A DNA stretch of 64,000 nucleotides from Acorus gramineus (Eukaryota > Streptophyta > Magnoliopsida > Acorales > Acoraceae): contig CM060850.1 of the NCBI GenBank assembly GCA_030737835.1, positions 5,943,299-6,007,298 of the forward strand. Direction: 5' to 3'. Positions within the stretch are counted from its first letter, which is position 1, and the number at the start of each line of letters is the position of its first letter. A program made the position numbers and the translations under genes. This document shows, one piece after another, positions 25,016-37,880 of this stretch. Below the pieces are notes generated by a model, which saw only the letters and a program-made list of their open reading frames with translations, was not told the origin of the DNA and ran no database searches.

Positions 25016-26652
25016 GAGATGAAACTCGTACCTCATCATGCAGATTCTATAACCATACATTCTTGTACTATAACCATGTATACAACCAACAAGGTAATTG
25101 AAATCTGATTTCTGTCATTTGTTTTTGGATCAATATTTATCTTGGTTCGCTTGCATGCCTGGAGTGGTATTTTGTACAAAATATTAAATTCTAGTTACAA
25201 ATGTATCTTGTTAAGTCAGTTAAAGAATGTGTTTCTGCACTGATTGCTCTACAATTTATATGTAAACAATTGGGCATTAAGTTTAAGATGATAATAAAAC
25301 CTCCCACATTTGAATCTTATGCAGAATAGATTGATGTGTTTTCTATGAATATTCATCTTGGGAAAATTTTGATCTCATTCAATTCTTATACTCTGCTGAC
25401 CTAATCAGGCTCAAAATATTACAGATTTAGGCTCATTGAAAGAGGCAGCCTAGATTTTTGTTTCAAGTAAATTATTATCTGAACTTGTCTCTGCTAAATC
25501 ATCTTTTGCACATGGCATTAGTTTATTCATTCATGTGGTCAGAAATAGATTATTTTTTTTTATTTATTCATCAGCAATTTTTTTTAAAATGGTAAAAGAG
25601 ATTATCGTCATTGCAGATAGAGCAACCTTGCATTCTGCACGTACATTAAAAATAAAAAAAGATGATGTTTCCTTGTATCAACCTGATTTTAAAAACTCAG
25701 TGCCACAATGTCATTATGATGCTATCATTAATGAAAAAAGTAAAGTCTTGAAAGCATCACCAAGGATTTTTTGGTCTTCTCTGAGAGGGATGGTAGCATT
25801 AATTTAGTAAGTAATAATTTTTGTTAAACTGTTGCCCATATGTCCAAGCTCAACAGCTGTCAGAGAGGTAGAGTAATAATTTGGGGCTGGTTTCTTGATT
25901 TTTTTCTTTTTCTTTTTTTTGAAAAAATGACCGGAGGTTATATTGTTCATCAAATCCGTTTGAGATATCACGTCAGCAGTGTTTGAATTTATTAGCTGAT
26001 CGGATGAACATTGCAAATCTACAAAGATATAGATAACCAATTCATGATAACCAATTCCTCAAATATATCAAGTGAGGTGATATTAGCACTTCCTAATGTC
26101 TCCCAGCTAGCTATATTTGGAGGAATATTTGGTTGGGGTCTCTCTTTCAAGATTTTTTTTATCGTCATGTGATGTATTCTTTGCATACTTGTTTCATTGC
26201 ATCACCAACTCACAAATTAAACAAAATTTTGGACGTCATTACAAGCAGTTTATAAAATTATTCATGCTATCATACACAGTTTTTTGTAAGAAGTTGCATG
26301 TGTAGCCTCATTTTGCTAATATAATACATGTTTTGTTAGATGAATTATGTAATTTTTTTTATTATTATTACTTTTGTAAATGTTTGGTGGGATATTACTT
26401 TGTAAATGTAAAAAAAAAAAAAATTATTACACAAACATCCTTGTGTATGTCCGTGAATATACAATACACATGTGGTCTCGTAAGTAATTAATTTGTAATT
26501 AGAAGTTGTTAATTTTGCATTTGCATTTTTTTTTTCTTGAAACCGGTAGACAATGTTACCCCAATATATTCATCATATTGAAGTGACAAAATCCTAGATA
26601 TTCATACATAGGAAAAGAAAGCAGAAGGAAAAGTGCGGCAAGACTAAAAAGG
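25016..26652. other. AT-rich intergenic sequence
   Basis: Long A and T runs and no ORF with protein-like composition. I see nothing assignable. Confidence 0.6.
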
Positions 26653-27257
26653 CAGGGTCGACTATTTTATTAGGCAATTTAGGCAATTGTCTAAGGCTCC
26701 CAGATGCATTAAGGCTCCTAAATATTTTTTATTTATAAGTTGGTACAGATATTGACCAATCATAACTTAACATATTGTAAAAAAATATTTATTTTTTAAA
26801 AAAATTAATAGTCATTTTGATATTTTTAAAAAATAACCAATAAAAATTTGACAACATTTTATGATACCTAGAAAATAGCAAAAAAAAAAGCTTTTTTGAA
26901 TAAAAAAAAAATGATATATGAAACGGCAAAGTCTAAAGAAGTGTCTTTTAACGTTGTTTTTTTTTTTTTCAATATTTTTTCTTTATTTAATAAAAATCAT
27001 TTTAACAAAAATCATTCTTCTCACTTTATTTCTTCTTTATATAAAACAAGTCTCTCTGAACTTAAAAATTCTATGATGTGGACAACAAAAAAATAAGGCT
27101 TTTTTTTATTTGAATCAAATAAAAACTTGAATATAAAACTTAATTAATAATTTTAAATCCTAAAAACTAGAAGAATGATATTTAAGTAAAAAATTAATAG
27201 TTTAAAATAAATATTATTTAATATTCTTAGGCCTAATAACATACCGAGCCGACCTTG
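26653..27257. mobile_element. About 605-bp non-autonomous hAT-like element (CAGGGTCGAC ends)
   Basis: The left end reads cagggtcgacta and the reverse complement of the right end reads caaggtcggctc. Subterminal sequence taggcaatttaggcaattg on the left and cttaggcctaataac on the right is typical of plant hAT relatives. The interior is A/T homopolymer-rich with no transposase. Candidate 8-bp flanks (ctaaaaag and ctgaaggg) match at only five positions, so the element is old or the ends are slightly off. Confidence 0.55.
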
Positions 27258-30200
27258 CTGAAGGGAAAGCGGATAAAACAAAGGCTGGGAATGTATAGAA
27301 GAGATTTTACACTTTCTCAGCCCGTCAAAAAATGCATTTGCAAATAGTGTAGCATAAACTCATACGTCTTGAAGTACATTAAAATACAGTCTCCCCAATA
27401 AAACTCCCTTTCCAAATCAGCTCAAGATCCCCGGTAAGCCTAATAGGATGTGATCACCCAAAAAAAAAAAAAAATTACAGGTACTGCTACCGTGATTTTA
27501 TTTTGGGAAAACTCAATATAACTCTTTAGAAAATTTGTAAATCAGTTTTAGTCCGTGTTTGAAAATGATCACAGACTCTCAAAAAAATATGTATGGTTAA
27601 TGAATTTAGTCTCTGAATTAAATTTTTTTGATAAATACATTCAAATAACTCTTTACAAAATATGAACAATCTGATTTAGTCGTTTTAATGATAAAAATAC
27701 ATTTGCCTTTTTCCTGAAAATTTTGATATTGGGGCTATTGATAGGCAGCGCTTGTGGATTGTGATTATGGGGAGGGGAGTGTTAGGGTTAGGATTAGGTT
27801 GGTTTGTGAGGAATTGGGGGGAGGGGCATTATTGTAACTTTATATATATGGTTAAATCGAGGTTAAAGAGAGATTTACTTAACTGAATATGTTATTTGCA
27901 TTTTGTGTATGTTTACACGAAAAATAAGAGACACCTACCATGGTTCAAGATCATTAATTGTTAACTTATATATCCACTGTGTTCTGCACTTCTGCTCTTG
28001 ATTTGAATTAACCTACCATTTACTCACATGTCACACCAACCAAATAAGGCTGAGAGAATCATATCCAGCCAGTAGTATTAATAAAAGGTCCCCTCCTAAA
28101 GTACAAACACAAACACTACAGACCACCCCAACTAAACTGATATTTTAGTTAAAAAGATGATTTCTTAACACCATTAAAGCCAAATTGTAAAAAAAATTGT
28201 TACTCTTTTGTTCAAGTCTTCTATACCGATTGATTCTTTAAAACAAAAAAAAATTGATTTAACCTCCTCCAAACTTTCTTAAAATCGAGAGTTTGTTTAA
28301 TTACAAAATTAATTAAAATGACTGTTACCAATCTTTTAAAAATAAAAAAAATCCCCTAATAATACAAAAAAAATTAAATAGAACACCCAACTTAATTATG
28401 ATTTTAATTTTACCCACGATCATATGTGAAAACAAATTAGCGATATCAATGGATCAGAAATCCATATTTTCACATCAAAGGATACATTTTTGTATTGTGT
28501 GTATACACCCCCTCATATTTTTTGTATACATTAATACAACATTTTTGTATTGATTGTATACACCCCCTCATATTTTCCATCTCTTTCACCCAAATCATCT
28601 AGGAAACTCTCACAATTTCGTCTCTCTTCGTTGAATCTCTCCATCAAACATATCCTTTTCGCCAACCTCTTCGTTGATTACTTATTGATGTCGGTCTCTC
28701 ATCCGACATTATTGTTGGTTTCCTCATTGTTGGTCCGTCACTTCTCCTTCTCATTGGTCATCTGCTTCCCCTCTTCGCAGCCTCCTCCGTCTCCTCCTCT
28801 TCTCCCGCTTGGGCATGGGAGGGGACATAAATAAATGTGAATTTTTAAATTTTTTTTTGTTTGTTAAAGAAGATGCATGGGGTGAGTGTCCAAATCAACC
28901 ACATTTAAATGTATATCAAGTTTTGTTCTCATATCCATTTAAGTAGATGTGTAAATAGATTCAAATGGTGTTAAAATGTGTCCAAATACATGTGCATCCA
29001 TAACCAAATTAACTCTATCCAAATATATGAAACATGTTAGATTCCAACGCTAGCTGGACAATTTGATCGTCCAACATGTTCGTGATGACTTTTAATATGT
29101 CTATCTTGAGATGATAAGATTTGACGGTCAAGAAAACCAATATCTATTTGTTTTGCCTTTTAATTGCCAATATCAGCGGTCAAGAAAGCCAATATGACTT
29201 TATCCAACGGGTTCATGATGACTTTTAATTGCCAATATCTAGTTATATAGGGTGCCAGATATCCGATTTGTTTTTATAGTTAATACTACTTTTATCCTTA
29301 TACCACCCATATCAGGATGGAATTTACTATTTTTGGTTAATCTTGAACATGATCTCATAATGGAAAACCCTCAGAAGAGGAATACAAGAATTTATTGAAA
29401 TTTTATTTCCTAATCAAGTCTTTCCCCATATTTAATTGCCCTTCACATATAAGAATCACATGTCTATAGTAACCACATCTCTTAATCTCTGTCAACCCTT
29501 AAAAATATACAGTTTCGGTGGCTACCGACGGTTCCACCAACCAAAACCACATATTAAGTCCACTTATGCAATCGTTATCCGAAACCTTTCTGTTCTGATT
29601 CAGACTCCCCAACCAACAACACCTCACACATCTGGAAATCATAGGTTTTGATTGTATTTTTTTTAGTGTGTTTGATTGTCCATAAAAAAAAATTAGTTAT
29701 TACACACTTTTCACTAACTAAATCTTTCATTAGCAGACAAAATGTGGGGGAGATGACATGCATGTTGTACCAACCAGTCGATACCAACAACCTACTTATT
29801 TGTCCTCTACAGTGAGACTAACAAAAATATCAATTTTTTTTTAACTTTATTTTTTATGAGCCTTTCTGTCCTCTGATCAATGTTGATTTTAAAAACTGAA
29901 CCGGACCAGCATGTTCAACTGGTTTAACTGTCGATTGATCTGGTTAATTTTTTTTTTTTTGTTTAGTTAACCCTCAAAACCCTATGATAATCAGGAATAA
30001 GTGTAAAATTTGTATATTGGTTAAGGTTACATTTGGATGTGAAATTAAAACACTGCGATCCGTAAACTCCCATGTTTCAAATTCAGTTGTGAAAAGCGTT
30101 TGTATTGCTAGATTTTCAATTGTTAGGTTTTTTGGTTTAAAAAAGGGACGGCTATAAAGTTAAATGCTATAAAATATGTTTAGATCTACATTTGCAATTT

Positions 30201-30784
30201 TTTCATTTTTCAAACATGGAATCCTTCTAAACACAGATCTAGACAAGCCTTAGTCACCGATTAAATGCTTTTTAAGTACCATGTAATGGTTCTTAAACTT
30301 TAAAATTATAAATTATCATTAGTCAAAATGGATGTTAGGGTGACTACTGTTTTAGAATATATTCTTCGTATTACGGTATTATTTAATTATTAATATTTTT
30401 TTTTCTTTATAATTACGTTCCATCGACTGTTGATTAATAATTGAATGAGTGGTTGAATTTTTAAAACATTATTGATTCATGGGATTGCATGCATTTGATA
30501 TAGTTTTTTTTTATAGCGGGTCTAGAGTCTACCATCAAGGACAATATATAATTATGCTCTTCAATGATTTTATTCTTGATATGGGGCATAGTTTGAGGTA
30601 TGAATTGAATTACCTTCTATTTCAATATAAATTAAAGTTGAAGGACTCCCCACTACATATGTATATATATAAAAAAAAAATTCTTTTTGTCAGAACCATA
30701 TAGGGGCATTTCGCACATGAAATGTTGTCCTATTTACACTAAAAAAATATTACCTATAGTCTGATTGTCACTACATGAAATGTT
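27258..30784. other. AT-rich intergenic sequence with small direct repeats
   Basis: No gene recognised. At about 28495-28575 the phrase gtatacaccccctcatattt occurs twice with tttttgtatt beside it. At 29070-29245 the phrases gacttttaat and gccaatat recur, a small decayed duplication. An ORF at 28550-28834 is Ser/Leu-rich and not protein-like. Confidence 0.5.
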
Positions 30785-30950
30785 GTTCTACAATATTCCC
30801 ACACCTTGCTTGGTGGTGGTTGGATTGCACCCACCTGTGGCTGACGTCCTGAGTTCAATCCCGATTGAACTGTAACTTTAGGTTTTTGATCCATGTTCAA
30901 TGTACCCTCCTTTGTGGGCCTGTCTAAAAAAAAAAAAAAAAAAAAAAAAA
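30785..30950 (+). mobile_element. tRNA-derived SINE-like element with long poly-A tail
   Basis: A stretch resembling RNA polymerase III promoter boxes reads ccttgcttggtggtggttgg (A-box-like, near 30804) and cctgagttcaatcccgatt (B-box-like, near 30847). It is followed by gttcaatgtaccctcc, gtgggcctgtct and a run of about 26 A. This layout and the tail sequence resemble the plant Au-type SINE. I could not define a target-site duplication. Confidence 0.55.
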
Positions 30951-31298
30951 GCTAACTGATTATTTAGAAGATGATAGGATAATATATATTTTTATCACTC
31001 ATTCAAAATAAGTTTAATTGGCAAACTGTAAATTTTGGATCACCTGATTAGGTCATTTTATAAAATGAGATGTTTGTATAGCTGATGGATTGCAGTTCAT
31101 CAACCATTATCTGGAACTGGTTTGGAAAGATTCAATGTTTGTGAGAATCCATTTATAATCTGATTGTCCTTTGGTGGTTTTATGTTTCCAGTGTTTTTCA
31201 TTTGATTTTTGCAATTATGCATGATAGTTTTTTTAAAATATTTTAGGCTATTGAAAACACTTTAAGCAGTTTAATTGCATTTACCTCAATGATATTTA

Positions 31299-31526
31299 GG
31301 CAGCGTTTGGTTATGCGATTGGACAACTTTTGTGTTTATATGAAGCTGGTTCTGCAATCGTGCAGTCAAACAGTTTTACAATCACATCTTCCTACGTACG
31401 ATTTCCGGTAAATAGCATCCAAAATTGCGATTAGAGAAAGCTGGGGGAAGACAGCTTTCTGCATAATAGTTTTAAATCCAGCAATTACAAAAAATCAGTT
31501 TTGCAATCTTGCTACCAAACATTACT
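31299..31526. mobile_element. 228-bp Tourist-like (PIF/Harbinger) MITE
   Basis: The left end reads ggcagcgtttggttatgcga and the reverse complement of the right end reads agtaatgtttggtagcaaga; they share the gtttggt core and further matches. TTA flanks both sides (31296-31298 and 31527-31529), the target duplication expected for this superfamily. Non-coding. Confidence 0.6.
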
Positions 31527-31529
31527 TTA

Positions 31530-32070
31530 ATCCAAGTACCCAAAGCTTTTGACCAAAAAAATAAAAAACAGCTTTTTTATATAGAAAATAATCATTCAAT
31601 TATATATGAAAAATATGTGTTTTCCGAAAATTATTTTTCAAAGTTGTTTTTTAGTCAAAAGTTGCTTTTCATTCAACAAAATTGATGATTTCCATTAACA
31701 TGGGTTTGGCCAATCAAAATCTAAGAAAATGATCCACTTCATTCAGTCACCCAAAATCAAAACCAAAATCATTAACCAAAATCATTAATCATGATTCAGA
31801 CAATCAGTCACCAACACCCCTAGACATAAAATTATCTCATCTCTCACAAAATCTTTCAAATCATTTGAAAATTAATCCCCATTGTTTGAGATTTGACACT
31901 ACCAACTCAATATCTATATTACCAATCAACTCTCTAGACCAGTGACAAAAAAACTTTTTTTTATCATTGGTCATTCCATGAAGCCAACAGCCAAAAAGAC
32001 ATCACAACCTGTTCCATCCCCAATGTAGGGCTACCCAATTTGTCCAATGGCCAACCCCCCACAAACACAC

Positions 32071-32100
<30 letters not shown>
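31530..32100. other. Upstream region of the TBL gene
   Basis: AT-rich, then a homopolymer stretch: about 26 C at 32069-32094 followed by a run of A. I see no cis-element beyond the TATA box listed separately. Confidence 0.6.
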
Positions 32101-32102
<2 letters not shown>

Positions 32103-32105
32103 ACA

Positions 32106-32113
32106 CTATAAAA
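32106..32113 (+). promoter_or_regulatory. TATA box of the TBL gene
   Basis: ctataaaa lies about 50 bp before the start codon at 32160, directly after the C and A homopolymers, in cacactataaaacccacaaac. Spacing implies a short 5' UTR of roughly 20-25 bases. Confidence 0.6.
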
Positions 32114-32159
32114 CCCACAAACAAAAATCATCCATTGCAAACAATCCCACACCACCCCA

Positions 32160-35100
32160 ATGAAGAAGGGCCATCAAAAAGACCAGACCCTCCCAAACAC
32201 ACCAAGAGTAGTCCTCATTCTATCCCTAACCCTAATTCTAATCACCATAGCATGTCTCTACTACTTCCCACTCCTCACCCTCCCAATTATCTCCCTCTCA
32301 AGAACCTCCCCACCTCCCACAACCCCCTCCGGCCCGCGGGCCACCACCACCACCGGCGCCCCGAGCGACATCCGACGACCGATCAAAAAGTGTGACATCT
32401 TCACCGGGGAGTGGGTTCCAAACCCGCACGCACCGTATTATACGAATGAGACGTGTTGGGCTATACATAATCACCAGAATTGTATGAAATACGGGCGGCC
32501 CGACACCGACTACCTCAAGTGGAGGTGGAAGCCCGACGGGTGCGAGATGCCGGTCTTCAACCCGGGCCAGTTCCTGGCCCTTGTTCAGGGGAAATCGATG
32601 GCGTTCGTAGGCGATTCGGTCAGCCGGAACCAGATGCAATCACTCATGTGCCTCTTGTCTAGGGTAAACAAAAAAAAAACAATCTTCCTTTCTTTTCAAT
32701 TGAAAAGTTATACATGATTTTGAAAAATGTTAGATACATTCACGTTTATAATTCTGCCTGCAATCTGCACACATTTTGATTTGTTTAAAAACACAGCATC
32801 TCATTGAAAAAGGTACATAGTATATGCTATGATTATAAATCGCATGAATCCATTTAAATCTATATATACCTTAATTGTCTGATGAACATTGTTAGGCAAT
32901 GGTTGAGTTATAAGGGACTATTGGCAGAGCTACAAATTGTATGCATGTTACATTGCCCTGTGATTTGATGTTATATTATATTGTTGTTTTGAGCTAGTTG
33001 TTAGTTTTGGTAACGCATGCGTGCATGGCATTGATATTATGCTTGGTTTTCTAATGATGGACCAGTACTGTTGGTTTAAAAAATAATTGCATGACATTGA
33101 TACGATACCTAGAATTATTCATAATTAATCATGTAGTAAGTGATGATAGAGGTGTTTGACAAAACTATAGTCACTTGTCCTGATCTCTTTGACAGTAACC
33201 AAGTACACCACTCGTGACAAGTTTTATAAGTTTATTGTCCTACACAAAATTCCTTAGTCACCTCAACATGAATTAATTTATTTTAGAATTTTTTTATTCA
33301 TTTCTCCAGTGACAAATAGTATGATTATACTATTTCTAATAAATTCAAATGATATAAATTGATTAAATTATTTTTTTTAAAAAAACTAACACTACAATAA
33401 TTTTAGACAAGTTTTTGCACTGAATTTTAATTTATACTTATAATACCGATTGAGGTACAACTCATAGGTTGAAATTTATTATGAGGTGGTATTGGGTTAA
33501 CTTATGTGATACTCTGAAGATGAATATTAAAATGTTATTTAATATTTTTTTTAGTTTTCATGTAGGTATGTATAGGGCTCACACATAAACATCTTTTTAA
33601 TATGACATGCTATATTTATTATGTTTATTGTATTTATCAGTATCACTACCTACCAAACCATTGATCTCTTGACGGGTTGGAGAGATAAATCTTTTACATC
33701 GTGAGGGTTATAAGTTTTGAATGTTATTCTTCTTGATTAATAAAATTTAACCAAGAAAAAATAAAAAGTAAAACATTTACCCATAAAAAAAAAATCAGTC
33801 ACCAGGATATTTGATTTTATTCATTTTTATTAAATTGGATAACATATAGGTACCACAACATTATTGCCAGCCAAAGTGATGTATGGTATTGTTGACATTC
33901 TAACTGTCACTTGCAAACAAACGCTCATATTCCTATTGGGGCAGGAAATGAGTGAGAATAATTAAAGAAAGGGAACAAACAATAGGGTACTTGCCATCCC
34001 AATCATTGTGGTCCATTTGAGGATGGACGGCTGTCATGAGTGGACCCTCATGTCGTCTATAGTTAAAAAGAATTATGAACATCCAAAACCTATTTGATGG
34101 AATGATGGATGGTGCATTATTGGGGACCCCTTTATGAATCATACCAATGTGTGACATATTTATTACCTTTTTTCATTTGGGATGGGAAATTTATTTATAG
34201 CAACTCTATAAGTGAACTAATGTTTGAATAGGCTTTTTTGAGGTAATACCACTAAAACCACTGTATATTAATTGTTTGTGTCTCATGAACAACTCAAATA
34301 TATTATATTGTATATGCACTATTATTGTAACACATTAGATGATTAATTTTCCCCGGATTTACAAATTAACAACTAATTTTTATTGAAGGAAAATATGTGA
34401 ACAATTATAACATATTTGGGGATTAAAATTAATGTGCAAAATAAAACCCAAAATTTGAAAATATGGACTAAATTAATTGATTTGTTAAGGCCTTTTATAT
34501 ATAAATGAATGTATAAACATTTTTTTTATTAACTTAAAAATCCATACATTTAACATCAGGTGTTACATATGATAGTGTAAAAATTTAATCATATTTTTTT
34601 TAATAATGGGATCTTATTGGATAGGTGATGAGAGCTGGAATTTGGAAGTATTAGCTCTATATTGGAATTACAATATTTGTCGTCATGGATATTAAATCGT
34701 GTGTTCTATGTCCCAACCCACACGTGAGAGTCCCTTTCACAACTGTCAATTGAGCCCACCAAGGGATTCCCTAAAATGGTAGATTTAACTTCAATTCCTT
34801 AGGTATTAAAATAATTTATTTTATTTGTTTGCCTTTTCTTGTTCTTATCTCTACCAATATTTCAATATATAGTAGTATTTTCAAAGGTTGCAAGTGGATA
34901 AAGTATAAAACAATGATTAATCCTATAAAAAAAAAATGTTTGTTTAACGTAGATAACATGTAATAGTTATACTGTGATGAAGTAAAATAAACTTAAAATC
35001 CATAATTCTCAGTAGAAGATATGGTTTACTCTGTTTCATCTATTTAAAGTTATAATTTATTCTAGTAATACAAACACAAAAAATAATAATGCATCCGAAC

Positions 35101-37335
35101 ATATAAAATAATAATAACAAGCAAAAGTGTTAGGGACAATCATTTATATAGTCACTTTGTAGTCCCAACGCATTTTTATTTTTTTAGATGGTATATATTT
35201 ATTTAATATTGATGTATCTTAGTATATATTTTACTTTTTATAACAATATGTAATTTAATAGATGAGTGTGTATTAAAAAAAAAAATCAAAGTGAAGACTG
35301 GGGACGATGACTGCACATATTGCTGGACATTATTTTCCTTAGCCCATGTTTGGATGGGAGAATAGGGGATGAATAAAGAAAAATAAGACAAAAAACTATT
35401 TGTTTGTAAGGAATAAGGGTATAACTATACAAGAATAGGTGAGAATAAACTGGTATTGATATTCAAGACTCCCCTACAATTACGTTATTCCACCCAAACC
35501 AATTCCCCTGGTATAAAATAAGCCCACAAATCAAATCATCTATCATCACCTCTATTAAATCAGGGGATCTACATGTCAAATCAAAATTATTTTTTATAAT
35601 TAAATCATTATTCATATCTTATTCTTTATTTATCCACAACTTATTCATTATCAATCAAACAACCAAAACTTTATTATTACATTTCTCAATGAAAACATTT
35701 AGAAACACCAATAATAAATATAAAATGACTTATTCTTCACTTGTATCGTCAATTTTTTTAAATTCCAGGTGACATACCCAATCCTGGTCTCAGAAACAAC
35801 AATCCGGGACCAGACCCTCTCGCGCTGGCACTACCCAGCCTTCAACTTCACCCTCGCCAACTTCTGGTCCCCCTACCTGGTCCAGGCCGAGGAAGCCGAC
35901 TCGAAAGGCCCGACCCTGACCGGGCTCTTCAACCTCCACCTCGACGAGCCCGACCCGGTCTGGACCACCCAGATCGCCCCCTTCGACTACATCGTCCTCT
36001 CCGCAGGTCACTGGTTCTTCCGGCCCCTCATGTTCTACGAGTCTAACAACCTCGTCGGCTGCCACTACTGCCTCAACCCGAATGTCACTGACCTCTCCAT
36101 GTTCTATGGCTATCGCGCTGCGTTCCGCGCAGCATTCAACGCTGTCAACTCCATAAAGGGATTTAAAGGTAGAAAAATGTTGCATTTTAGTTCATTTTAC
36201 TTTTCAAATAACAGTTTATACGTGTTTTCATTTTTTAAAAATATTATATACAGTTATTTATTTTTATAAAAATTGAAATATATATTTTAATATATTGAAT
36301 GATATCATTTATAGAAAGAAAAAAAAAATACATGTACTCTTCTAAATGTTTACTAATATCCATATCGCCCCTATTTTATTCTTCTAAAAATTCATATAAA
36401 CCCCCCCTGATTGTTTGGCTTAAATTGATCTTCCCCTTGTTGTTAACACCCTAAAATCAAGGTGTAGTTGACTTAACAATACATGGTTAAATTATAATTT
36501 TACTCCCTCACTTTCACACATACCCTCACCTGACTGTTTCACAGATTGCACCAGACTCTTTTTGTTTTGCCATATGCAAGAGTCTTTTCGAATTTTGTTA
36601 AAATGTCAAGGGTTTACAAAAATATATATTTTTAGAATCATGTTAAATAACATAATATTCTATGAATATTCTTCTCAAATTGATAGCAATTTAACTCAAA
36701 GACCTATTTGCTTAACCATAATAAAAATCTCATGGGGTTATATGTCTCTTGAGAAAAAAGAGGCGATGATATGAATATCAGTAAACTTTCAAAGGTATAC
36801 GCATTTTTCCTTTCTAGAAATTGTAAAGCTTTTTTTAATGAGGTAGATGGAACTAACTATGTATATAATATAAAATTGCATTTTGGATCGTAAAAATAAC
36901 TTGAGTCGTTACAATGCAGGTATGACTTTCTTGCGAACTTTCACACCAGCCCACTTTGAGAACGGGCTGTGGAATGAAGGGGGGGACTGCGTGAGGAGGA
37001 AACCCTTCAAAAGCAACGAAACGAGGCTTGAAGGGTATGATCTGGAGTTTTATATGATACAGTTGGAGGAGTTCAGGAAGGCAGAGAGGGTGGGGAAAGA
37101 GAAGGGGGTGAAGTTCAGGCTGATAGACACGACGGAGGCGATGCTTTTAAGGCCGGATGGGCACCCGAGTCGGTACGGAAGGCCAGCGAATGTGACGGCG
37201 TATAATGACTGCGTGCATTGGTGCTTGCCTGGGCCTGTGGATGTCTGGAATGATTTCTTGTTGCAGATGTTGAAGATGGATAATGGGAGGGGTGGGGGTA
37301 GCGGGGGCGGGAGGGAGAGGATGTTGAGGGTTTAG
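32160..37335 (+). CDS. TBL: TRICHOME BIREFRINGENCE-LIKE protein (TBL19-22/27-like), polysaccharide O-acetyltransferase family
   Basis: Three exons, 32160-32663, 35769-36168 and 36920-37335, encode 439 aa; both introns are GT-AG and the frame is kept across the joins. Residues 17-38 form a membrane anchor ([20 protein letters not shown]), then a Pro/Thr linker. The PMR5N-type domain (about 77-131) has [11 protein letters not shown] and WRWKPDGC. The GDS motif is at 151-153 ([13 protein letters not shown]) and the DxxH motif at 398-401 ([11 protein letters not shown]), the expected catalytic Ser and Asp/His. Family members are Golgi type II proteins that O-acetylate wall polysaccharides. This clade includes xyloglucan acetyltransferases, but the substrate here is inferred. 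Length is normal and no lesion is seen. Exons are much richer in G+C than the introns. The C-terminal Gly/Arg tail (about 422-436) is low complexity. Confidence 0.93.
32664..35768 (+). other. TBL intron 1 (3.1 kb)
   Basis: GT donor after agg at 32663 and acceptor ttccag at 35763-35768, phase 0. AT-rich throughout. It contains a MITE-like stretch (listed separately) and otherwise nothing recognisable. The ORF at 33933-34157 is not protein-like. Confidence 0.85.
35341..35672. mobile_element. Possible MITE inside TBL intron 1
   Basis: The left edge reads catgtttggatgggagaata and the right edge reads caatcaaacaaccaaaactt, giving partial inverted similarity (gtttgg against ccaaac), with an ATTAA/AATAAG-rich interior. 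This resembles short PIF or hAT MITEs. Ends and target duplication could not be fixed. Confidence 0.35.
36169..36919 (+). other. TBL intron 2 (751 bp)
   Basis: GT donor after tttaaag at 36168 and acceptor aatgcag at 36913-36919. The split codon is G|GT (Gly 302). AT-rich, no other feature. Confidence 0.85.
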
Positions 37336-37681
37336 ATGGTGGTGGGAGTAGTTTTTTTTGCTTGTTCTTTAGATTGCTGGGTCTTTCTTGCAAGATTTTA
37401 TCTATGCAAGTGATAATGCATTTTTTTTTTAATGGAAAATGGTACGGGTGTACGTCTCTATTTGCACCGCTTTAAATTGTTTGCATGCCTCTCATGTAGT
37501 AAATATCTAATTTAGAAGTCATACATATTCAAACCCTTAATTTTTTATTTATTTATTTTTTGGTATACCCTTGTGTTATTATTCTCTACGGTGAAACAAA
37601 TCTTTATGCATTTTTCTCGATCTCCCTCACCACCTGTCTCCATGCTCTCTCCTACTTTGACTCGAGATTCATGAAACCTAA

Positions 37682-37717
<36 letters not shown>

Positions 37718-37756
37718 CTCTTTATATATGATTTTTTTGGGTTATGGGGGTGAGGT

Positions 37757-37880
37757 GGGAGGGGAAGGATGTTGAGGGTTTAGATGGTGGGGAGTAGGTT
37801 TTTTTTTTTTTCAATGGGTTGCTGGGATTTTCTTGAAAGATTTGTGCATGTGATGATATATTTCTTTTTTAGATTGGAAG
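37757..37880 (+). repeat. Duplicated 3' end of the TBL gene
   Basis: ggatgttgagggtttagatgg, then a T run, gggttgctggg, tttcttg-aagattt and gca-gtgat repeat the end of exon 3 plus 3' UTR (about 37318-37435), including the last codons and stop. The copy lies about 440 bp downstream. Between the two is AT-rich sequence with a (CT)n run at about 37687-37712. This is a local tandem duplication, not a second gene. Confidence 0.75.

Noticed and set aside
28550-28834. 94-codon Ser/Leu/Pro-rich ORF
   Set aside because: No recognisable domain, starts in a duplicated repeat phrase, and no splice or promoter support.
32298-32639. 113-codon minus-strand ORF opposite TBL exon 1
   Set aside because: Antisense shadow of the coding exon.
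35790-36185. 131-codon minus-strand ORF opposite TBL exon 2
   Set aside because: Antisense shadow of the G+C-rich exon; its Glu/Val/Gly-rich composition comes from the TBL codons.
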